Of a stretch of DNA of 6,997 nucleotides, positions 1 to 5,520 are shown in pieces. Every line of letters begins with the position of its first letter. The first letter of the stretch is position 1. The notes under the pieces were generated by a model, which made no database searches, had not been told where the DNA came from, and was given only the letters and a program-made list of their open reading frames with translations. The translations under genes and the position numbers were made by a program. Source of the DNA: Conexibacter sp. (GTDB lineage: Bacteria > Actinomycetota > Thermoleophilia > Solirubrobacterales > Solirubrobacteraceae); contig JAOPZP010000559.1 in NCBI GenBank assembly GCA_025964055.1, forward strand, positions 1 to 6,997. The letters run 5' to 3'.

Positions 1-156
1 GCGGGCGAGCTCGGCCGCGGGCACGGCCCCGGCCTGCTGCAGCGGCGCGTCGGCGACGAGGGCGAGGAGCCACGCCTTCGCGACCGCGACGGCGTCGACG
101 GCGGGTGCGTCGGCTACGGGTCGCGGCTTGCGACCGAAGGTTCCTGCTCCATCCAT
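1..156 (-). CDS. N-terminal fragment of an unidentified protein (runs off the left edge)
   Basis: The minus strand is open from an ATG at 156-154 to the window edge, giving 52 codons with no stop. The start is basic and Gly/Pro-rich (MDGAGTFGRKPRPVADAP). It is followed by an Ala/Leu/Val-rich amphipathic stretch at about residues 19-52, containing AVAKAWLLALVADAPL and AAELAR. Codon use matches the neighbouring genes, with G or C at nearly every third position. The competing frames across this stretch read as Arg/Pro/Ser-rich shadow sequence. No upstream in-frame start looks better, and no clear Shine-Dalgarno sequence precedes the ATG. It is divergent from moeA across 75 bp. I do not recognise the family from so short a piece. 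Helical, Ala-rich N-termini of this sort occur in several high-GC actinobacterial signalling proteins, but that is only an impression. Confidence 0.6.
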   Translation of the reverse strand, partial: MDGAGTFGRKPRPVADAPAVDAVAVAKAWLLALVADAPLQQAGAVPAAELAR

Positions 157-161
157 GGAGC
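146..161. repeat. 7-bp inverted repeat over the start codon of the left-edge gene
   Basis: GCTCCAT at 146-152 and ATGGAGC at 155-161 are perfect inverted repeats separated by CC. The proposed minus-strand ATG (156-154) lies inside the repeat. A mRNA hairpin here could mask the start codon, or the repeat could be a protein-binding site. The repeat itself is directly visible; any function is inference. A chance origin cannot be excluded. Confidence 0.4.
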
Positions 162-231
162 GTGCATGTTCGCATCCGGATCCGACGTATTGGCGTCGAC
201 CTGACCGAAGACTGGACCTCTGGCGGGCACA
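157..231. promoter_or_regulatory. Divergent intergenic region between the left-edge gene and moeA
   Basis: This 75-bp gap separates two divergent starts, so it should carry promoters for both. It is visibly less GC-rich than the flanking genes. It contains a TTGGCG at 190-195 that could act as a -35 element for moeA, but I see no convincing -10 hexamer at the right spacing. An 8-bp palindrome, CGGATCCG, lies at 177-184. A weak GGCGGG at 222-227 is the only ribosome-binding-like sequence before moeA and sits close to the ATG. The call rests on gene orientation rather than on a recognised promoter. Confidence 0.4.
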
Positions 232-1422
232 ATGCCTCCCGTGCCCTCCCTCCCGTCGATCGACGAGGCCCGCGCCACGCTGCTGGCCGCCGCCCGTCCC
301 CTGCCCTCCGTCGACGTCCGGGTGCCCGAGGCGCTCGGCCTGATGCTCGCCGAGGACGTGGTCGCCGCCGGCGACGTGCCGGCCTTCGCCAATTCCGCGA
401 TGGACGGCTTCGCGGTCCGCGAGGGGCCGTCCAACCGCCGCCTGCGCATCGTCGGGGAGTCGCGCGCCGGGACGCCCTTCACCGGTGAGGTGCACGACGG
501 CGAGGCGGTCCGGATCTCGACCGGCGCCGCGCTGCCCGCCGGTGCCGACGCCGTGCTGCAGATCGAGCTGATCGAGGTCGACGGCGACGAGATCGTCCTG
601 GGCGACGCGGTCGCGGCCAGGCGCAACGTGCGCGACGCGGGCAGCGACCTGCGCGCCGGGACGCGGGTGCTGGCCGCCGGCACGCGGCTCGGCCCGGCCG
701 AGCTGGGCGTCGCGATCGGCGCCGGGCGGATCAACGTGCACGTCACGCCGCGTCCGCGCGTCGCGATCCTCACGACCGGCGACGAGCTGATGGAGCCCGG
801 CACGCCGCTGCAGCCCGGCCAGATCCACGACTCCAACGGCCCGACGCTCGCCGCGCTCGCCTCGCGCGCCGGCGCCGAGGTGGTGGGCCGCGGCCATGCG
901 GTCGACGACCCCGAGGCGACGCGCGCGGTCATCGCGCAGGCGCTCGACGAGGCCGACGTCGTGATCCTGGCCGGCGGCGTGTCGGTCGGTCCCCACGACC
1001 ACGTCAAGGGCGCGCTCATCGAGCTCGGCGTGCGCGAGCTGCTGTGGCGCGTCGCCCTGCGACCGGGCAAGCCGACATGGCTCGGCGAGCGCGACGGCAA
1101 GCTCGTGCTGGGCCTTCCGGGCAACCCCGTCTCGGCCTACGTGACGTTCCTGCTCTTCGCCCGCCCGGCGCTCGCCGCGCTCGCGGGCGCCGACCCGTCG
1201 GTGCCGCGCACGAGCGCGCCGCTGGCCGTCGCCCTGCCCCGGCACCCCGATCGCGACGAGATGGTCCGCGTGCATCGCGACGCCGACGGCCGCGTCGCGC
1301 CGACCGGTCCGCAGGACTCGCACGTCCTGTCGTCGCTGCTGGGCGCCGACGCGCTGGCGCTCGTGCCGCGCGGGGACGGCGAGCTGCCGGCCGGGACCGA
1401 GGTCGTTCTCGAGCCCGTGTAG
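232..1422 (+). CDS. moeA: Molybdopterin molybdenumtransferase MoeA
   Basis: MoeA inserts molybdate into adenylylated molybdopterin (MPT-AMP) in the last cytoplasmic step of molybdenum cofactor synthesis. At 396 residues it is close to the usual length of about 400. Family motifs appear in order: SAMDGFAV at residues 55-62 with the conserved Asp58, STGAALPAGADAV near 96-108, TTGDEL at 181-186 opening the MogA-like fold, DSNGP at 200-204, GGVSVGPHDHVK at 248-259, RPGKP at 277-281 and GLPGNPVSAY at 294-303. A C-terminal beta-barrel-like domain follows at about 320-396. The segment after MDGFAV is somewhat short compared with longer homologues, but nothing essential appears missing. The ATG at 232 was chosen because it starts just ahead of the first conserved helix; a GTG at 241 is a possible alternative. 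The ribosome-binding site is weak. No other cofactor gene is in the window, so moeA looks monocistronic here. It converges on the MerR-family gene with abutting stops. Confidence 0.96.
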   Translation: MPPVPSLPSIDEARATLLAAARPLPSVDVRVPEALGLMLAEDVVAAGDVPAFANSAMDGFAVREGPSNRRLRIVGESRAGTPFTGEVHDGEAVRISTGAALPAGADAVLQIELIEVDGDEIVLGDAVAARRNVRDAGSDLRAGTRVLAAGTRLGPAELGVAIGAGRINVHVTPRPRVAILTTGDELMEPGTPLQPGQIHDSNGPTLAALASRAGAEVVGRGHAVDDPEATRAVIAQALDEADVVILAGGVSVGPHDHVKGALIELGVRELLWRVALRPGKPTWLGERDGKLVLGLPGNPVSAYVTFLLFARPALAALAGADPSVPRTSAPLAVALPRHPDRDEMVRVHRDADGRVAPTGPQDSHVLSSLLGADALALVPRGDGELPAGTEVVLEPV

Positions 1423-1426
1423 CTAC
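1419..1426. other. Abutting convergent stop codons in a shared palindrome
   Basis: GTAGCTAC contains the moeA stop TAG (1420-1422) and, on the other strand, the TAG stop of the MerR-family gene (1425-1423). There are no bases between the two reading frames, so there is no room for a dedicated terminator. Transcripts probably run into the opposite gene before ending. Confidence 0.85.
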
Positions 1427-2292
1427 GCCGCCGCCTCCAGGTAGGCGACCATGCGGTTGGTCAGCGCGGTGAGGGCGGGCGCCGGCTGCTCGAGCGCGAG
1501 CGGCCGGTCCTCGAGCAGCGCGTGCAGGTGCTCGCCGAAGGCCGGGTCGGCGCGGCCGGCCAGGCGCGCGGCGACCTGCGCGGCGCGGCGCGTGGTGGCG
1601 GGGTCGATGGTCCAGATCGCCTCGAAGCGCCGCTCGCCGTCGTCGGCCCCCCCGGGTTCGGTGACGCCCGGCTGCTCCCAGGCCAGCAGGCACGCCGCGT
1701 AGCCGGGCGCGTCGACGATCACGGCCCACTCGTTGCCCAGCGCGTCGTCGGGCGCCAGCGGGATCTCCGCCGGGCCGCCCTCGGGATGGCGCAGCCCGCC
1801 GGGGAAGTCGGCGAAGACGGCGGACGCGTCGGCGTGGAGCGCGAGGCGGCGGTAGCGCGGCTCGACGCGGCGGTAGAACGGCTCGCGCTGGAAGGCGCCG
1901 AACACGACGGGCGCGGCGGCCAGCGCCAGCGCCTCGTGCTCGATGGCCTTCGACAGCGCCACCAGCGTCGACTTCTTGAGGATCTGCGCGCGGGCGCCGT
2001 GGGCGGCGGCCACCGCGGCGTAGATCGACGGGTGGTCCGACGGGCGGCCGCCGGCCTCCTGCGCGCGCTGGATCGCGGCGGGCACCGAGAGGCCGCGGTG
2101 GCGCAGGGCGAGCACCTGGCACAGCGCCTTGACGTCGTCCTCGCTGTAGCGCCGGTATCCCGCGGGCGTGCGGCCGGGGGCCGGGAAGCCGTAGCGCTGC
2201 TCCCACATGCGGATCGTGCCGGCGGCGATGCCGGTGCGCTCGGCGACGTCCTTGATGGCGAGGTCGGTCGTGGTCATGCCCAGGGTCAGCAT
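1423..2292 (-). CDS. MerR-family transcriptional regulator with C-terminal DICT-like sensor domain
   Basis: This is a predicted cytoplasmic one-component regulator of 289 residues. The N-terminal part (about 10-75) is a MerR winged helix-turn-helix: LAIKDVAERTGIAAGTIRMW is followed by EQRYGFPAPGRTPAGYRRYSEDDV, with the typical YRRY and the downstream LALRHRGLSVPAAI helix. After a linker, residues from about 88 to 260 resemble the DICT sensory domain known from diguanylate cyclases and two-component proteins. Supporting segments are LKKSTLVALSKAIEHE at 105-120, FGAFQREPFYRRVEPRYRRLA at 131-151 and NEWAVIVDAPGYAACLLAWE at 187-206. The usual metal-binding cysteines of MerR metal sensors are absent, so a different signal is likely; the ligand is unknown. 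The first ATG is at 2292, but Met6 at 2277 begins the more usual MerR N-terminus and is a credible true start. The gene is divergent from the SDR gene and probably controls it and itself. Confidence 0.9.
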   Translation of the reverse strand: MLTLGMTTTDLAIKDVAERTGIAAGTIRMWEQRYGFPAPGRTPAGYRRYSEDDVKALCQVLALRHRGLSVPAAIQRAQEAGGRPSDHPSIYAAVAAAHGARAQILKKSTLVALSKAIEHEALALAAAPVVFGAFQREPFYRRVEPRYRRLALHADASAVFADFPGGLRHPEGGPAEIPLAPDDALGNEWAVIVDAPGYAACLLAWEQPGVTEPGGADDGERRFEAIWTIDPATTRRAAQVAARLAGRADPAFGEHLHALLEDRPLALEQPAPALTALTNRMVAYLEAAA

Positions 2293-2404
2293 CGTAGGGA
2301 AGGTTCAACACGCCGTTGAATGTTCCTGGCCGCCCACCACGAGGTGTACGCGCTCGAGCTCGGCGCGGGTTCATCGCCGCGGGGCCGGCGCGCGTACCCG
2401 TCAC
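2293..2404. promoter_or_regulatory. Divergent control region between the MerR-family gene and the SDR gene
   Basis: This 112-bp region is non-coding if the SDR gene starts at GTG 2405. Its left part holds the palindrome described separately. On the minus strand, TTCAAC (2320-2315) and TACGAT (2296-2291) are 18 bp apart and form a plausible sigma70-type promoter for the regulator. The longer-than-ideal spacer and the palindrome overlapping the -35 and spacer fit MerR-type control. For the plus strand the best I can see is TTCATC (2370-2375) and TACCCG (2395-2400) with a 19-bp spacer, which is weak. An 8-bp inverted repeat, GTACGCGC (2346-2353) and GCGCGTAC (2390-2397), encloses a smaller stem of CGCGG (2364-2368) with CCGCG (2377-2381). 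It could fold in a leader RNA, but such stems arise easily in GC-rich DNA. Confidence 0.5.
2304..2320. promoter_or_regulatory. Candidate operator palindrome for the MerR-family regulator
   Basis: TTCAAC at 2304-2309 and GTTGAA at 2315-2320 are perfect 6-bp inverted repeats around a 5-bp centre. They lie 12-28 bp upstream of the regulator's first ATG. The AT content of the arms stands out in this GC-rich DNA. MerR-family dimers typically bind inverted repeats within promoter spacers, which makes autoregulation and control of the divergent SDR gene a reasonable inference. Binding by this particular protein is not shown by the sequence. Confidence 0.5.
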
Positions 2405-3322
2405 GTGGACGCTCCCTCCCCCTCCCCATCCAACCGCCGCCGGACCGTCGTGCTGACGGGCGCGACCGGCTACGTCGGCGGCCAGCTCCTGCCGCGCCTG
2501 CTCGCGGCCGGCCACACCGTGCGGTGCATCGTGCGCGCGCCCGAGCACGCCGACCTGCCCGGCGGCGCCGAGGTCGTCCGGGGCGACGTGCTCGAGGGCA
2601 CCGGCCTGGCCGAGGCCCTGGAGGGCGCCGACGTCGCCTACTACCTCGTGCACTCGATGGGCGGCAGCGACGCCGACTTCGCCGGGCGCGACCGCCGGGG
2701 CGCGGCGACCTTCGGCGACGCCGTCCGCGCCGCGGGCGTCCCGCGCACGGTCTACCTCGGGGGCCTGGAGGGCGGCGACGACGACGCCTCCGAGCACCTG
2801 CGCAGCCGCCACGAGGTCGCGCGCGTGCTGCGCGAGCGCGTCGACGAGCTGGTGTACGTCCGCGCGGCGATGATCGTCGGCGCCGGCAGCGTGTCGTTCC
2901 AGATGCTCCGCGGACTGGTGGAGCGCCTTCCGGTGATGATCACCCCGAAGTGGCTGCAGACCCGCAGCCAGCCGGTGGCGATCGACGACGTCGTCGGAAC
3001 GCTCGCCGACCTCGCCGACCGCGACGAGGTCCCCGCGGAGGTCCAGCTCGGTGGCGCCGACGTCCTGACCTACCGTGAGATGGTGCGGCGCTTCGCCTCC
3101 GTCGAGGGCCGCCGGCAGCCGCTCCTGATCCCGGTCCCGCTCTTCACCCCGCGGCTGTCGTCGTACTGGGTGGCGCTGGTCACGCCTGTCGAGCTGGGAA
3201 TGGTCAAGCCGCTGGTCGACGGGCTCAGCGCCGAGACCGTCGTGCGCGAGGCGCCGCCGCGCGGCCTCAACGACCGGCCGCTGGGCTTCGACGATGCGGT
3301 GCGCGCCGCGCTCGACGCGTAA
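2405..3322 (+). CDS. Atypical SDR-type NAD(P)-binding protein (NDUFA9/YbjT-like)
   Basis: The protein has 305 residues if it starts at GTG 2405. A Rossmann fold opens with TVVLTGATGYVGG at 14-26, including the TGxxGxxG nucleotide-binding loop. RGDVLE at 59-64 and VAYYLVHSM at 77-85 follow, then VYLGGLEGG at 116-124, HLRSRHEVARVL at 131-142, RAAMIVGAGSVSFQML at 153-168 and ITPKWLQTRSQPVAIDDVV at 179-197. Together these match the atypical/extended SDR proteins related to mitochondrial NDUFA9 and E. coli YbjT. The classical YxxxK catalytic pair is not visible, so it may bind NAD(P) for structural or sensing purposes rather than act as a normal dehydrogenase. Many relatives that I recall carry a C-terminal DUF2867 domain; here the protein ends without it. 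The start was chosen because sequence upstream in this frame is not protein-like; no Shine-Dalgarno is evident. It is followed 13 bp later by a membrane-protein gene, probably as one operon. Confidence 0.85.
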   Translation: MDAPSPSPSNRRRTVVLTGATGYVGGQLLPRLLAAGHTVRCIVRAPEHADLPGGAEVVRGDVLEGTGLAEALEGADVAYYLVHSMGGSDADFAGRDRRGAATFGDAVRAAGVPRTVYLGGLEGGDDDASEHLRSRHEVARVLRERVDELVYVRAAMIVGAGSVSFQMLRGLVERLPVMITPKWLQTRSQPVAIDDVVGTLADLADRDEVPAEVQLGGADVLTYREMVRRFASVEGRRQPLLIPVPLFTPRLSSYWVALVTPVELGMVKPLVDGLSAETVVREAPPRGLNDRPLGFDDAVRAALDA

Positions 3323-3335
3323 GGTTCAGCGCCCG

Positions 3336-4058
3336 ATGATGGTGCCCCTGGCCATCCTCGCCGCCGTGGTCCTCGTCGCCGCGGGGCTCTCCGCGGCGGC
3401 CCGCCGGCTGCTGGCCGGCTCGCGCCGCATCGCGGGGGTGACGGTGCGGACCCCGACCGACGACACCAAGATCGACGCCGACGGCGCGGTCCGCTCGATC
3501 CAGGGCGCCGACATCGTGCTCTCCGAGGAGCTCTTCGACGAGCTGTGGACGCCCGCGACGCTCGAGCGCCTCGCGCGGACGTACTGGGCCTACCTGAGCA
3601 AGGTGACCCTCGGCCTGATCCGCGTGTACTACACCGAGGGCGAGCGCTACGTCTCGCTGCTGTTCAAGCCGCTGAAGCTCCTGACGTTCCGGGCGCCGGA
3701 GTACGAGACCGACGCCGACCGCGGCATCGTGCGCTGGCGCATCGAGAAGGGCGTGCTCGTGGCGCCGTCCGGCCGGGAGGGCGACGGCTACCTGGAGATC
3801 GACGTCCGGCGCCTGGCCTGCGACGAGCCGGGAAAGGCGCGGATCCACGTCGAGGTGGAGGTCGCCAACTTCTACCCCGCGATCGCCAGCCGCCTGGGCC
3901 GGTTCCTCTACACCAACACGCAGTCGCGGATCCACGTCGTCGTGACCCACGGCTTCCTGAACCGCCTGGCGCGCCGCGACCTCGAGCAGTCGGTGACCGG
4001 CAGGTACCGCGTGCCCGCCGGCGAGGACACGCCGGCGCCGCAGCGCGAACGGGCCTAG
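3336..4058 (+). CDS. Unrecognised membrane-anchored protein, cotranscribed with the SDR gene
   Basis: This 240-residue protein matches no family I can name. Residues 3-21 (VPLAILAAVVLVAAGLSAA) form a single hydrophobic segment followed by Arg-rich AARRLLAGSRR. By the positive-inside rule this suggests an N-out anchor with the rest in the cytoplasm. The soluble part has a helical stretch rich in aromatics at 64-99 (EELFDELW through YWAYLSKV to IRVYY). A beta-rich region follows, with IVRWRIEKG at 131-139, GYLEIDVRRL at 151-160 and RIHVEVEVANFYP at 169-181. It ends with FLYTNTQSRIHVVVTHGFLNRLAR at 190-213. The alternating strands and closing helix recall SRPBCC/START-type folds, but this is a guess from pattern only. 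There are two adjacent ATGs (3336, 3339), and AAGG at 3321-3324 may serve as a weak ribosome-binding site. The close spacing to the SDR gene argues for a shared transcript and task. Confidence 0.8.
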   Translation: MMVPLAILAAVVLVAAGLSAAARRLLAGSRRIAGVTVRTPTDDTKIDADGAVRSIQGADIVLSEELFDELWTPATLERLARTYWAYLSKVTLGLIRVYYTEGERYVSLLFKPLKLLTFRAPEYETDADRGIVRWRIEKGVLVAPSGREGDGYLEIDVRRLACDEPGKARIHVEVEVANFYPAIASRLGRFLYTNTQSRIHVVVTHGFLNRLARRDLEQSVTGRYRVPAGEDTPAPQRERA

Positions 4059-4059
4059 C

Positions 4060-5052
4060 TCATCCGTAGCGGCCCGACACCAGCGTCCGCAGCTTCGTGC
4101 GGTCGTGGCGGGCGTGGATGCGGCGCACGGTGCCCGAGCGGGACCGCATGACCAGCGACTCGGTCGTCGCGCTCCGGGCGCCCTGGTAGCGGACGCCCTG
4201 CAGCACGTCGCCGTCGGTGACGCCCGTCGCCGCGAAGAAGCAGTCGTCGCCCTTGACGAGGTCGTCCTGGGTCAGCTGGCGGCCGAGGTCGTACCCCTCG
4301 TCGAGCGCCGCCTGGCGCTCGGCGTCGTCGCGCGGCCACAGCTTGCCGACCAGGCCGCCGCCCAGCGACTTGATGGCTGCGGCGGAGATGACGCCCTCCG
4401 GCGTGCCGCCGATGCCCCACAGCAGGTCGACCGGCGAGCGTTCGCTGACGGCGAGCATCGAGGCGCTGACGTCGCCGTGCTGGATGAGCCGCACGCGCGC
4501 GCCGATCGCCCGGACCTCGTCGAGCACCTTCTCGTGCCGCGGGCGCTCGAGCGAGACGATCATGATGTCGCCGATCTCGACCCCGCGGCGCTCGGCGACC
4601 AACTCGATGGTCTTGGTCAGCGGCCGGTCGAGGTCGAGCAGGTCGGCGATGTCGTCGGCGCCGGCGAGCTTCTCCATGTAGACGATCGGGCCGGGGTTGA
4701 ACATCGTGCCGCGCTCCGACAGCGCGATGACGGCGAGCGCGCTGGGCATGCCCTTGGCGGCCAGCGTCGTTCCCTCGAGCGGGTCGACGGCAATGTCGAC
4801 CTCCGGCGGCGATCCGTCCCCGATGCGCTCGCCGTTGTAGAGCATGGGCGCCTCGTCCTTCTCGCCCTCGCCGATGACGACCAGCCCGTCCATGGAGACG
4901 GTGCCGAGCACGAGGCGCATGGCGTCCACGGCGGCCTGGTCGGCGCCGATCTTGTCGCCGCGGCCGACCATGCGGGCGGCCGCCAGCGCGGCGGCCTCCG
5001 TGGTGCGGACGAGCTCCAGGGCGAGGTTGCGGTCGGGTCCGGTCGTCGACAT
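4060..5052 (-). CDS. glpX: Class II fructose-1,6-bisphosphatase GlpX
   Basis: GlpX removes the 1-phosphate from fructose 1,6-bisphosphate in gluconeogenesis, using Mg2+ or Mn2+ in the cytoplasm. Some class II enzymes also act on sedoheptulose 1,7-bisphosphate. At 330 residues it has the normal length. Visible hallmarks are ARMVGRGDKIGADQAAVDAM at 26-45 with the conserved Asp33, IGEGEKDEAPML at 60-71, the metal/phosphate loop DIAVDPLEGTTL at 86-97, PRHEKV at 171-176, LWGIGGTPEGV at 211-221 and GDDCFFAATGVTDGD at 268-282. The ATG at 5052 gives the standard N-terminus MSTTGPDRNLALELVR. The same frame is open further upstream, but that extension is Arg/Gly/Pro-rich and overlaps the preceding gene, so it was rejected. 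The Shine-Dalgarno is weak. It is last in the minus-strand run, 38 bp after the 135-residue gene, and ends 1 bp from the stop of the convergent membrane-protein gene. Confidence 0.96.
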   Translation of the reverse strand: MSTTGPDRNLALELVRTTEAAALAAARMVGRGDKIGADQAAVDAMRLVLGTVSMDGLVVIGEGEKDEAPMLYNGERIGDGSPPEVDIAVDPLEGTTLAAKGMPSALAVIALSERGTMFNPGPIVYMEKLAGADDIADLLDLDRPLTKTIELVAERRGVEIGDIMIVSLERPRHEKVLDEVRAIGARVRLIQHGDVSASMLAVSERSPVDLLWGIGGTPEGVISAAAIKSLGGGLVGKLWPRDDAERQAALDEGYDLGRQLTQDDLVKGDDCFFAATGVTDGDVLQGVRYQGARSATTESLVMRSRSGTVRRIHARHDRTKLRTLVSGRYG

Positions 5053-5090
5053 GCCGGGGAGCCTATGGGCCCGGGCGCGGCGGTGCGGCC

Positions 5091-5498
5091 TCAGGAGACG
5101 CTGCGCGCGATGTCGACGAGCGCCGCCACGGTCCACGGCCCCTGAGCGGTGAGGCGCAGGTGCAGGCCGTCCAACTGCCAGCGCAGCTCGTGGACCGGGC
5201 GCAGCGACGGCTGGGCGTCGCCGAGCGGCGCCTCGCGGTGCACGACGCCCTCGGCCACGGCCTCGGCGGCCGTGGCGCCATCCAGCGTGCGCTCCGGTGG
5301 CGGGTCGTCGCCGGCGTAGAGCGCGACCCGGCCGGGCTGGTCGGCCCGCGTGTCGTCGAGGTTCCACGACACCTCGACCGCGTGCGGACCCACGGCCACG
5401 ACGTCGACCCACCGCGTCAGCGGCAGCGGCACGCGCGGCAGCGGGACGGGACGTCCCAGGTGCGCGTCGGCTTCGGCGATGCCCTCCAGCGGCTCCAT
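5091..5498 (-). CDS. Small protein of unknown function between the aminotransferase and glpX genes
   Basis: The protein has 135 residues with no signal peptide, membrane segment or cysteine. It is acidic to neutral and Pro-rich at the start (RPVPLPRVPLPLTRWVDV at 16-33). Beta-like segments follow, VEVSWNLDDTRADQPGRVALYAGDD at 41-65 and LRWQLDGLHLRLTAQGPW at 105-122, joined by a His- and Glu-containing stretch. The hydrophobic/polar alternation, balanced composition and neighbour-like codon use indicate a real gene; other frames here are Arg-rich shadows. I do not recognise the family, though the W-N-L-D-D-T-R and L-R-L-T-A-Q-G-P-W blocks look like conserved cores. Its ATG lies 22 bp after the aminotransferase stop and its stop lies 38 bp before glpX, so it is probably part of the same transcript. 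No clear Shine-Dalgarno precedes the start. Confidence 0.75.
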   Translation of the reverse strand: MEPLEGIAEADAHLGRPVPLPRVPLPLTRWVDVVAVGPHAVEVSWNLDDTRADQPGRVALYAGDDPPPERTLDGATAAEAVAEGVVHREAPLGDAQPSLRPVHELRWQLDGLHLRLTAQGPWTVAALVDIARSVS

Positions 5499-5520
5499 CT
5501 GCCGCTGAAGGGTGGCGGAC

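Noticed and set aside
114..1124. Minus-strand open frame opposite moeA
   Set aside because: Its translation is Ser/Thr/Ala/Arg-rich and is the mirror of the moeA codons. The moeA motifs on the plus strand are unambiguous.
2207..2404. Earlier start for the SDR gene inside the regulator
   Set aside because: The extra residues are low-quality sequence that shadows the MerR coding region and the intergenic region. The Rossmann fold begins shortly after the GTG at 2405.
1016..2812. Long open minus-strand frame of about 598 codons spanning three genes
   Set aside because: It is Arg/Ala/Gly-rich, overlaps moeA, the regulator and the SDR gene, and carries no recognisable domain. Long open frames are expected by chance in DNA this GC-rich.
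3321..3328. AAGGTTCA repeated at 2300-2307 and 3321-3328, taken as a shared regulatory box
   Set aside because: The second copy spans the SDR stop codon and serves better as a weak ribosome-binding site. Two copies of 8 bp are too little to claim an element.
5069..5076. GCCCGGGC palindrome before glpX as a terminator or operator
   Set aside because: It is a short, pure-GC palindrome with no T-run and no spacing logic, as expected by chance at this base composition.
5053..5412. Upstream extension of the glpX frame
   Set aside because: The extension is Arg/Gly/Pro-rich and overlaps the 135-residue gene. GlpX homologues begin at the equivalent of the ATG at 5052.
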